Of a stretch of 64,000 nucleotides of DNA, positions 13,488 to 23,285 are shown in pieces (positions within the stretch are counted from its first letter, which is position 1; every line of letters begins with the position of its first letter). The stretch spans positions 6,449,891-6,513,890 of the forward strand of contig JAJEKV010000035.1 in NCBI GenBank assembly GCA_021234155.1, given 5' to 3'. Source of the DNA: Isoetes taiwanensis. Taxonomy: Eukaryota; Streptophyta; Lycopodiopsida; Isoetales; Isoetaceae. A program made the translations under genes and the position numbers. Under the pieces are notes generated by a model, which ran no database searches, had not been told where the DNA came from, and worked only from the letters and a program-made list of their open reading frames with translations.

Positions 13488-15024
13488 ATATATAAGAATG
13501 CATTAAACCCCACAAATTATTACTCCACTCTTATGGTATAATCACATGAAATGCCCCCAAGGTGGGCAATTTTCTATGATTACATAAGTTTTAGCTGGCT
13601 GAAGCGAACTTTGTACAGATCAATCTATATTAGAACTCTAAAAGTTTGATGGCCTAGATTGGGCTTGAAAGTTGCACAGTCTAGAATCCTAAAAGTTAGA
13701 CAACCCAGATTTGGCTTGAAAGTTGCACAGTCCAGATAGCTAGTCAGTTTGAACAAGAACTCTAAAAGTCTGACGGGTCATATGTGACTTAAATGTTCTT
13801 AGAGCCACGCTTGGGATACATATATCCAAGAAAATCCATTAAGCCCATCCTTCATCTTTTGTAATGTTTCATATCTAGTTGACAAGAGGCATACCCACAG
13901 GTTTCATATTTTATTTACGCAAACAATTAACAACATCTAGATATTTCAATTTAGAGCCCAACTAAAAAAATCCAAGAATCTTTAAAGGTAGCTATAGATA
14001 AGTGTACAACACGCACTAAATAATGCAATTAATAAATGCCTTCAAAGTGTTACGTGGTGTTTTTCACAACACATCCATAACCACAACACATCCATGTTCA
14101 TATAAAAGCAGCAAGAGAGAGTGATTATATAAAATTTGGTAAACAATCTCAACAACTCATAGACATGGTCACTTGAATTCTAAAAGTTTCCTAAATGATC
14201 CAAGGGACTAGAATTTACTCTACAAGTTCTGAAACAATCCAAGGGTCCAAAAGTTACTTTACGCAAATGCAGAAGTTTCCAACATTTATAGGTTCTCAAC
14301 TTATGCCCATTAACGCTGGGCACTGTTACTAGTACATGTATTATAAAGATAACATGTTGTTAAAGATGAATATGGAAATTTTACTATGGTTTGCACTTTA
14401 GGGCGGCAAACCTGAAGATATAGTTTATAATCCCTTTTGCAAATCCTCTCTTCTTTGTAATAAGTAAATATCATGGTGATGATGAAATAATATAAGATCG
14501 AGTAGTCAATATTTTGGAAACATAGACGAGTCTAAAAACTTTGAATGTGTCCAATTTTTCATAAATATGTCATAATTTCTTTCAACGAAGGTATATGCCT
14601 TCTATAGTGAAGTCATCTTCACTCTGCACCCCATGAGTAAAGCTTGACAATAAAATCAAGTTGTCTTCACTCTGCACCCCATGAATAAATCCTAACAATG
14701 AAGGAAAAAAAGACTGAATAAAAGAGCAACTCTTTATTGTCATACTTATTACTTTAGACTTTACAAGAAATTTATTGCGGCGGCCAAGGCCTCAGTTGAA
14801 TGCCAGCAGAAGGAGTTTTGAAATGCAGACATTCTTCTGCCTTCAAAAAATACATTCGAGCATCTCGGATGTTGGATTTCGATTCATCATCATTTGCTAT
14901 ATTGTCATTCCATGTGTAGAAACAAATAAAATGCTCCAATTTTAGCTATGTGTTTATAAGTAAATTAGGCATATTTGCGCATTGCCATATTGGAAACTGT
15001 ATAATCTGTCAAGATTATTTGAAA
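13488..15024. other. Non-coding DNA between Helitron ends
   Basis: Holds short tandem near-repeats around 13600-13760 (TTGGGCTTGAAAGTTGCACA recurring with small changes) and two copies of CTTCACTCTGCACCCCATGA at about 14611 and 14666. A block at 14763-14790 reads AAGAAATTTATTGCGGCGG, with a counterpart at about 56031-56050. No open frame of note. Confidence 0.5.
14305..14333 (+). mobile_element. Helitron-like 3' terminus, weakened hairpin
   Basis: GCCCATT-AAC-GCTGGGC keeps the outer four or five pairs of the hairpin but has lost the inner ones. It is followed by ACTGTTACTAGT. It lies 846 bases after the end at 13487 and 692 bases before the left boundary of the full Helitron, so three Helitron ends cluster within 1.6 kb. 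The 5' end was not found. Confidence 0.55.
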
Positions 15025-15346
15025 ACTAGTAACGGTGCCCAGCGTTGCTGGGCATAAGTTGGAAACTTGCAAATGATAAGGCAGCAATGACACCGAGGTG
15101 TATTGCAACCCCTCCCTCTTTCCCTTCGTGCAGATGTTAGTGGATGTTGTGCCATTATTCCATCCAAGACTTTAGAGTTTTGCTTCTGTTGTATTGGCTG
15201 GTTGTGTTTGAAGAAGTATGCGAATGTCATAAGTTTTACATGCTACCAAGCATTAATATGGATATCATTTCATTACATTGCAGTGGCATGCTAAGCATAA
15301 AGGTCTTCTGGAATCCCAAAAGCATTAGTTTTGTAAAGAAAATGAA

Positions 15347-15363
15347 GTCCAACGTTGCTGGAC
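15347..15363 (-). repeat. Internal second hairpin of Helitron copy 1
   Basis: GTCCAAC-GTT-GCTGGAC followed on the plus strand by TAAGTTGGAAACCTG. Apart from the pair-preserving change, this repeats the terminal block GCCCAGC-GTT-GCTGGGC plus ATAAGTTGGAAACTTG at 15037. It lies 310 bases inside the 3' end, and the same block is in copy 2 at 61377-61393. It looks like a duplicated, diverged Helitron terminus kept inside the element. Confidence 0.7.
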
Positions 15364-15564
15364 TAAGTTGGAAACCTGTCAATGAACAAATACTATTCAT
15401 AATATACATGATGATACTGTGTGCTTTTGGCCGATGTCAATATTTTCCTCTTGTGCCCTAGGGTTGTGCATTTAGCCCTTGGTGGTTCTTTTTCAAAGAG
15501 TTTTTGTCGTCTAGTCCTTTATATGATTTCCTTTCATTTAGATTCATTTTGCTTTCTTTCTTTT

Positions 15565-15895
15565 CCATTTTCTTTGAAGTTAGTCTCTTGGTCATTGCTA
15601 GTTTGAAAAGCTTGAGTACACAACTATGATGGTGGCATTGAATTTGTTGAATGCTTTTGAATTTTAGTAATTGCTCTTAAAGAAATTGACCTCGATGCCC
15701 ACCTTTGTTAAGCAGTCTTCTTTGATGTCCATTTTCTTTGAAGTCAGTCTCTTGGTCATTGCTAGTTTGAAAAGCTTGAGTACACAACTATGATGGTGGC
15801 ATTGGATTCATTGAATGCTTTTGAATTTTAATAATTGCTCTTAAAGAAATTGACCTTGATGCCCACCTTTGTTAAGCAACAAACCTAAAATATAG
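15565..15895. repeat. Two 164-bp tandem units inside Helitron copy 1
   Basis: The block starting CCATTTTCTTTGAAG at 15565 is repeated from 15729 with few differences (for example GTTAGTCTC versus GTCAGTCTC). The paralogous Helitron has only one copy (from about 61623), so the duplication happened after the two elements separated. Confidence 0.85.
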
Positions 15896-17757
15896 CCTGC
15901 CAAGCTTTTACATCTTATTAAACTTCACAACCCTTAAGGCATAAGACATAAAAACGTTAATCCAAGTCTAAACTGTAGAGGTTGTGCTGCTTTTGCAGAA
16001 ATGTAGGTAGAACAACATTTCTCATGGATGCACAATGTGAAGAATAAAAAGTGCCAATTTGTGATTTGAACATCAAAGTATGAACCATTTCCAATGCTTG
16101 ATTTTGTTGCCTTAATGTATGCATTCAGTTGCTGCTGGTTCCACCATCATTATCCTGTCAAGTCTGAAATGGAAGCTTGGTAATAAGAATGTCTGTTCAT
16201 GTCATGAAAATAAATCATTGGACTTTTCTTTTTTGGTAATGAGAAACACGTATATACCTTCATCACTGTCAATGCAATGCATCAAAAAGTAATAATTTCT
16301 TGTTCATGCTATTATAATGCTAACTGATTAATAAACTCATAGACATCAAACATTACTTATTGTAGGTAAGATGCCAAGAACTTAAAAATAAATTGGGATG
16401 CTGGAACATCGAAGTCCAATTCCCTGCAGAAAATGAATGTCAAGGCTATATTACAGGCAGCCTCAATGAAAACCAAAACATTTATTGGACCAGAAAACTT
16501 TACCTGAATGCCATGATTGTAGAGGATCTTTCGTCAAGGATCTCTTCTCAAATTCACATGGGACATGGAATGGCCTACATATGGAATGGCCTGTATTTGT
16601 TTCATCATGCCTTTATGAGTATTTTAAGAGCATGTAGCAGGGGTAACAGATTGCATAATTCTGCAATTTATACACTTGCAAGGCACATGGGGCTGCAACA
16701 ACAACAAAACCATGGCAGCAACAATTGTTGATGGGATGATGCCTGATTCTTGACACTGAAACTGACAAAGCAGCACATACGTTTTGCTGAAGGACCATTA
16801 TCTAATCTGCCTTGCCACACTTGAATTAATCACGGCCGGTCATGGCTGAGGTTGGTTGGTCACTATGCTTTTGAACGACTGCATATTCTTCAACTTGGAA
16901 GTTGCAGACCTATTTTGGCTGTAATTGGATGAAGTTCCCTGTTGTATCCTTACCTGTATAACAATATGAAATTACCTCTACTTTAATACATGTGGCTGAT
17001 TGCAGAGATCTCAGATTCATTATAGAGTTCTGCAAACGTAAAAGTGCAGGACTTTACAGATTTGCAAGGCATATAAGATATGCTAGGGATGAAGTTGCAC
17101 ATAGTCAGCTAGCTGATTGCATGAGACTTCTACTTGGTTGACAATGACATGAGACACTCAAACTACCTGGATACAGAAACCCTGATATGTGTTTTAGGCT
17201 CCTTGGTGAAATCCAAGAACAATTGTAGGAGCGAGATGAAAGATCGCTCTAGTTCATGGCCTGTGTAATTCCATAAGCTTTGCTTCAATTGACCTATGTA
17301 AATCATGAACTGACTTGTGTAAATCCATAAGCTTTCACTTCAACTAACCTGTGTAAATCATGGCATGTTATAGCAGATGAATCACAGAACGAATTTGCTT
17401 CAATTGACCTATGTAAATCGTGATCTGGCATAGAAAAAGAATTATAGAACTCGTTGAAGTAGGTCTGGAGGCCATGCTTGGTCGATGAACGATCACTCCA
17501 GTTCGTGGAACGACCTCTTAGAGACTGCGATTTCGGCTGTGCTAGAACAAAGAGCTTTGAGCTTTGACGTTCAAGCCCAGCCAACTCAGCCCGATCAATC
17601 CAGCCCGAGCAATCGGGGGCTGTGAGCAGCCTTAACCCGTCTGTTCTCTATTATCCCCATCAATCCAGACCATTCGATCAATCTAGCCCTAGATCTAAGC
17701 CGTCCGATCTAGGGCGAGATTTAAGACAGACATACAACATAATTTTATTATATAGGA

Positions 17758-18205
17758 TTAAATTTTAAAAATAACCTATAAGATTATTTAAATGGTAAGC
17801 AGACCATAATTTAAAGCGACACGGTTTCCTTACATCTGGACTTGAAGAGGATCAACCATCACAATTCTTGATCCTTGCTTAAACAAAGCAATTATCACTT
17901 TAGTAAATTGCTATGTTCTATAATAAGTTTGTTTGCAACATTTTCTTTGACTTTCAGCTCTTGATCTAGCTGCAACTATGTTGAAAATACTGTTCGAGTA
18001 TTGAAGTGTATCGATTTTAGATTCTGCCTACTTCTTGGTTAGGCAACCAATATGCAATGTAGAAAAGGATGTGATAGAATTAGAAGCCAGAGCCTTGAAG
18101 CATACTACTCTTCTCAGAATTTAGTTGTGGGCCCGATTAATTGTCTATGAGTTCATAGAATACAATTGGCGTACAGGCATGTGGGTCTTCCATGCTCCAT
18201 ATGGA
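17758..18205. other. Intergenic, no gene seen
   Basis: Sequence between Helitron copy 1 and the first GATAAC foldback element. No open frame or repeat that I can name. Confidence 0.5.
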
Positions 18206-18206
18206 T

Positions 18207-18345
18207 GGTGTAGATAACGCCCTGGCTTGAGGGTGTCACGAAGAAAAAAAAATTTGAGGGCCATCAAAATGGCTCGGGTGTGCGCGCATAATTTTTTTTT
18301 GAAGTAACACCTGTAGGCTAGGGCGTTATCGCACTTAACACTCTG
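18207..18345. mobile_element. GATAAC foldback element, copy A
   Basis: GGTGTAGATAACGCCCTGGC opens the left arm at 18207. The right arm reads GCTAGGGCGTTATC (18317-18330) and is followed by GCACTTAACAC. The arms pair over about 25 bases with mismatches. The centre is an A-rich run then a T-rich run (18242-18300). Related elements with the same GATAAC/GTTATC ends are at 28329 and 39214. No coding capacity, so it is a MITE-like element. A smaller perfect hairpin (ATAACATCCTAG / CTAGGATGTTAT) sits just downstream at 18403-18433. Confidence 0.7.
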
Positions 18346-19237
18346 CCCCGAGAGTTTTGGGCCATCCAATCACCATCAAAATCGCTCAAAATCGTCCATT
18401 TGATAACATCCTAGTAACACCCTAGGATGTTATGAAGTAGCAATGTGTTATGGCTCATAACACCATTGGCCAAGATTGATCTCAACCATTGGATCACTAT
18501 AAACTTGAGGGGCAGTGTCTTAAGGATTTGTTAATCTAAATAACCTTTGTCTCTTATAATGGCATGATAAAAGATAGTCAACTATGTTATAATGGCATGA
18601 TAAAAGATACTCAACTATGGATCTGGAAAGCTTACTCATGAATATAGAGACTATTACTAGATCGTCTAGTTGGCATTGTGTAGATGGCTAAAGCCTTCTG
18701 GTGTGCCTTTTGCTAGTTGGGTTGGGTTAAAAAGTTTTCTCCGAGAGTGTGTCCTATTCCTAAAGTCTCCGTCAACGTCAACGATAAAAACAAACTCCAT
18801 TCAATTGGAACAAATATCTTGCGTGGACCAAACTAATAAAAACAAATTCCATTCAATTGTGACGTGCACAGCACGACTGAAACAATTGCAAACTCACTTT
18901 AAAATGTCAAGAGTGTTTTACACTTTCCCAAAATGGCGATATCCATCCCGTATGTGTTGTTTTGCATCTGCTATCTTACTCATTTTTCGGCAGTGGCAGT
19001 CCTCCAACAATTCGAGCAGGATGCAGAGATTTTGCTGTTATTCAAGGCCGGCATAACCGACGATCCTTTTCGTTCGTTGGCAGGTTGGCGCTATAATACC
19101 TCTGCCAATGCATGCAATTGGAAAGGGGTTGCATGCACATCTGCTGGTAGAGTCGTGAATTTGACTCTGCCGAAATGCTTCTGGCGTGCTCTATTGCACC
19201 GAATTGGGCGACTTTTCGTCTCTCCAATATGCACTGC

Positions 19238-20817
19238 GGTGCCTTTTGGCTCGAAATGGGTTCAGCGGACCAAAATCGGCAAAAGCGATTTTGGGGGAAA
19301 ATCACTAAAGCGATTTTTTCAAATTTTGCGAAAATCGGCTTAAGCGATTTTCAAAGGGGAAAGTGAAAATCGCAAAAAGCGATTTTCGGTTCCGTCGCCG
19401 AGGAAAAATGCGATCACTGCCGGTGATTTTTTTCAAAAAGCGAAAATCACTTAAGCGATTTTCAAAAGTCGTCTGTCGGTAGCTATGTCGGCGATCACTG
19501 GCGGTGATTTTTAAAAAGCGAAAATCGGCAAAGCGATTTTCGCTGTCATCGTCGATCGGGAAGAAAAAAAAATAAAATAAAAATAAAAATCGGCAAAAGC
19601 GATTTTTCGCTGTCGGTATGATGATGTGGAAGTGGCACCATGGAATGATGACATGTCACCTTATGTATCAAAATGACTTTTCTTAGGTCAAACATTTTGA
19701 AAAAAGGTTTTTATGGTAGATGACATGTGTATGCTGACGTGGCATGCTTGGTGATGATGTGGATGGTACATGGCATCTTTTGATGATGACATGTCACCAT
19801 GGAATGATGACATGTTACCATGTCACTATGGAATGATGACATGGCACCATGGAATGATGACATGTCACCTTATGTATCAAAATGACTTTTCTTAGGCCAA
19901 ACATATTGAAAAAAGGTTTTTATGGTAGATGACATGTGTATGCTGACGTGGCATGCTTGGTGATGATGTGGATGGTACATGGCATCTTTTGATGATGACA
20001 TGTCATGATGACATGTCACCATGTCACCATGGAATGATGACATGGCACCATGGAATGATGACGTGTCACCTTATGTATCAAAATGACTTTTCTTAGGTCA
20101 AACATTTTGAAAAAAGGTTTTTATGGTAGATGACATGTGTATGCTGACGTGGCATGCTTGGTGATGATGTGGATGGTACATGGCATCTTTTGATGATGAC
20201 ATGTCACCATGGAATATAACTTGTAGTGTGCACATAAGCATACATCTATACTATGTAACAACACCATAATAGTATATACTATGAGAAAGATTTATAAAAG
20301 TAATGGTAATTTTGGCCTTGGGGTAGGGCTTAAATGCAATGAGGCTATGTCATGAAAATTTTGGGGCATGGTGATAAAAGGCAAGAGATAAGTTGATAGC
20401 CCAAATATGATTAAACGGTGAAATGGTGGTTTAAATGACAAGAATCACATGGGGCAAAAAGAAAGGTAAAACAAAGAAAAGATCAAATGGTGGTTTAAAT
20501 GACAAAAAGCAACGTGGGGCAAAAAGATTGCATGGAAAATCGCTTAAGCGATTTTGCCATTTTTTTTTTTTTTTTTTGGTTTTAAATTTGCCGGCCAGTC
20601 TTCCGGGCCTCAGACGGCCAGGGGTCAGGCGTTGGCGAGCCTCGTGGCTTCGGGCCTCGGCGGCGGGGGTCGCGGCCGTCGCATGCACCAGGCGGGGGCC
20701 TTTTCGTGAGGGGGCCTTTTCAGGCCGAAAAACAAAAGCGATTTTCCTCCCAAAATCGCTTAAAGCGATTTTTTACCGGTATGAGGACCCCGATTTGGGG
20801 AGCAAAAAGACCCTGCC
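19238..20817. mobile_element. MULE-like element 1, in the RLP gene
   Basis: The left end reads GGTGCCTTTTGGCTCGAAA. The right end, reverse-complemented, reads GGCAGGGTCTTTTTGCTCC, and both continue into A-rich DNA with GCGATTTT palindromes, so the ends are inverted repeats of roughly 100 bases. TGCACTG flanks both sides (19230-19236 and 20818-20824), giving a 7-8 base target duplication with one mismatch beyond it. The LRR sequence stops at the left flank and resumes at the right. Subterminal palindromes AAAATCGN(4-6)GCGATTTT number seven on the left (19272-19607) and about two and a half on the right (20536-20772). The inside holds a tandem array and a GC-rich block (20590-20720). No transposase, so non-autonomous. 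MULE assignment rests on long TIRs and duplication length. Confidence 0.75.
19640..20215. repeat. About 205-bp tandem array inside MULE 1
   Basis: Three units of about 200-209 bases. Each contains TTATGTATCAAAATGACTTT (19662, 19871, 20073), then TTATGGTAGATGACATGTG and ATGATGTGGATGGTACATGG. Between units is a shorter repeat (GGAATGATGACATG). Units are almost identical, so the amplification is recent. Noncoding. Confidence 0.85.
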
Positions 20818-21650
20818 TGCACTGGCGGCAACAAATTTGAAGGCGATATTCCTTCCTCTGTTGGTGCTCTTCAAAGTTTCTGATATATAAATATGTCGAA
20901 ACTCTCTCCGTGTAATATTCCTCCCTCTCTTGGCAATTGTTCATCTCTCATAGGATTGAGGCAGTATTACAATAATCTAAGTGGCATGATACCTTGGTTG
21001 GGAAGTCTTCCACGGACTTCGGGTTACGCTCTTATATTCCAACGACACAATCGGAAGTATACCGCCTCGGTTTGGGGAGTCTTGGAGTTCTGAGGTTCTA
21101 GTCCTAGGCGCTAACAATCTCTTTGGGAAAATCCCTTGGGAGTTTAGAAATCTTCAAAATCTGGAGAAACTAAGCATGGCTTACAACCATCCGAATGGAA
21201 TTGTTCAGTTCTCCTTGCCAATTGTTCCTCTCTTCAAAATTTAGGCTGAACGGAAATAGCTTGACGGTATGATCCCCTCCTAATTGGGAAATCTGCTGAA
21301 CTTGACATTTCTAGATTTGTCCTACAAGGTCTCGGAAGTATTCCCACTACTCTTGGTAACTTGTCATCTCTCACGGATCTATGGTTGGGTAACAACCCCC
21401 TTTATTTAGTGTAATTCCAAGCGAGTTAGGGAGGCTCAAACATCTTCGGCGCCTTTCTCTATATGGATTTAATCAATTGAGAGGACCTCTACCGGAGGAC
21501 CTTGCAAACCGCACTTTCTTTGTATTGGGTGGACACTTCGGAACTCGCTAAGTGGAAGATTTCCTTACTTCCTTCTCAAAGCTGCGGAAATATCAACAAT
21601 TTCCTTGGGTTCATATGACGCCAGGCAACAGCAGTTCCCACATGAAATAT

Positions 21651-23285
21651 CGGTGCTTCAAATGGCTCCCGAAACGAAGTTGGGCGTCCAACGGGGTTCG
21701 CGGCGAACCCAAAATTCGCCTAAGCGAACCGGAGTCGCCAGGCGAACCGGTCGAAGGCGTGGCGGGCGTCCGGTTACTGGCATTCTTGCGGGTTAAGTTC
21801 AAGCGAACCCCTAACGGGAGTTATCTGCGTCGATGGCGGTGGATGGCGGTGGATGGCGGCGCCCCTAGGGGTTCGCCAAAAGCGTTGGCGGGGTTTAGGG
21901 TACCACGTGAAGTCGGCATGGCGAGGCCCTGCAGGGTTAAGCGAAGCCCGAACCACCGCTAGCAGCTCAAATCGCATTCAAATGCGGACCCAGCCCATCT
22001 GCGCCCAGCCAATTCCTTCTCCCTCTTCGACACCTGCTTCGATCTAAGGGAGGGTAGCCATCAATGGCACAGGTCCCCTTATGGATCGGCCCCAAATGGC
22101 TCAGATCTAAGGGCTGAGATTGAAATCATGTACTTTTCCCCCCTTTTTTCGTGTTTCTTTTATCAAAAAAATCTTTTAAAAGGGAAGGCGAAATTCCAAC
22201 GGACCAGATCCTTTCGAATCAGCTCATCAAGAGCTTCAAAATGAGTATAGCTACGCCCTATTTTGAGATGCCCTCAATGGATTTCGATGGCGCGGGGCAT
22301 CAGATGAGCCATTAGGGGCCAAAACAGAGCCCTTTTTGAAGCCATGTAGCTCACCAATGAAGGCTCCAAACGGATCCATCTTTAGGGCAATAGAAAGAGC
22401 CATATCTGGTGCATCCAACGAGCTATTGATGCTTGTGTTCTGATCACGGGAAGGGGATCATCGATCAATTCTCCTGTTAACTGAACCATTGGTGGGCACC
22501 CTCCCTTATCCACTGTTAATTCCGTCGAAATTCCGTCAAAATTCCTACAGTGGCCTTCCATTTCGCAAACGCAGCCAAGCTCCAGCTTCCGCCTGATAAC
22601 TACATGGTCCAGGTCGATTCCTCCGGTACCTTTTGCTTCGCATTCGCTAGAACCTCCATGGCCCTCTCCATCATTGGAAATATCCAGCAGCAGACTATCA
22701 GAATCGGATTCGATCATAAATTTTCCGCGATCCAGTTCTCTCTGCGGAAGGTGTTCTTGAGCTCTGTTACTTTCGAGATTTTCTTCGTGGGTTGGCTTCA
22801 TGCGCACGAATTTCTTCATTTTTCTCACATTGCGGTGCCGATCCATGTAAAGGTCTTAGATTTCTGTGGGTTGGAAGATATTTCTCAGATTCTGGCTTCA
22901 AACACGGTACCGCTGCTGCACTTTTTCTTGATCGGACCAAAAATTTGGTAGCTTGTGTAAGGACTATGTTGCATTGGGAAACACGTGAGGGGGTCTGTTT
23001 TTCCCTACCTGGGTTCGCTTGGGCGAACCCGGTAGGGAGCCTGCCATCCGCCGACTTCCACTGCCATCCGCTGCCATCCGCTGCCACCGACGCAGATAAC
23101 CCTGGTTAGGGGTTCGCAGGCAACCCGAACCGGCAGCAATGCCAAGTAACCAAGACGCCCCGCCACGTCTTCAACCGGGGTCGCCTGGGCGAATCCGGCG
23201 GGTTCGCCTAGGCGAATTCTTGGGGTTCGCTTGGGCGAACCCGATTGGTTCGCGAACTTGGTTCCGGGAGCCAATAAAGTGCGCG
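21651..23285. mobile_element. Pack-MULE-like element 2, in the RLP gene
   Basis: A perfect 10-base direct repeat CATGAAATAT flanks the element (21641-21650 and 23286-23295). Inside are inverted repeats of more than 200 bases: left GGCTCCCGAAACGAAGTT (from 21664), right in reverse complement GGCTCCCGGAACCAAGTT (from 23272). The match continues past TTATCTGCGTCG and GGATGGC repeats to about 21880 / 23040. Removing the element and one copy of the 10-mer joins QFPHEI to WNITKLEVF in frame, restoring an LRR. That is strong proof of insertion. TIR length and target duplication size fit Mutator-like elements. The ends carry palindromes of the form GGTTCGC-NNN-GCGAACC. The interior holds a captured aspartic-protease fragment. 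No transposase. Confidence 0.9.
22538..22770 (+). pseudogene. Captured aspartic protease (nepenthesin-like) fragment
   Basis: The open frame reads KIPTVAFHFANAAKLQLPP, then DNYMVQVDSSGTFCFAFA, then ALSIIGNIQQQTIRIGFD. In plant A1 aspartic proteases of the nepenthesin type, the C-terminal lobe ends with this order: FHF..A.L.LPP.NY, DSSGT.CLAF, then SIIGNIQQQ...R...D. About 75 residues are present, with no stop. The catalytic aspartates (DTGS/DSGT) are outside the captured part, so the fragment cannot be an active protease. It is flanked on both sides by the long inverted repeats of MULE 2, making this a transduplicated host-gene piece. Whether it is transcribed is unknown. Confidence 0.85.

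Larger units (their letters stand above)
15025..17757 (-). mobile_element. Non-autonomous Helitron, copy 1
   Basis: On the minus strand the element begins TCCTATATAATAAAATTATG (from 17757) and ends with hairpin GCCCAGC-AAC-GCTGGGC (15053-15037), ACCGTTA and CTAGT (15025). A 5' TC end, an AATAAAATT-rich start, a 3' hairpin and CTRRT are the hallmarks of Helitrons. The flanking bases are A and T as expected: on the plus strand an A precedes ACTAG and a T follows GGA. It aligns along its length with 60918-63918. It shows no Rep/helicase coding sequence, so it would depend on an autonomous relative. An internal stretch (about 16393-16740) is open for 112 codons but is not recognisable. A 164-bp tandem duplication is private to this copy. 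Confidence 0.85.

Noticed and set aside
20435-20890. 151-codon open frame through the end of MULE 1
   Set aside because: It crosses the GC-rich block, the palindromes and the transposon boundary into LRR sequence in the wrong frame.
22382-22846. 154-codon minus-strand frame in MULE 2
   Set aside because: It is antisense to the captured protease fragment, whose plus-strand frame has clear family motifs; the minus frame has none.
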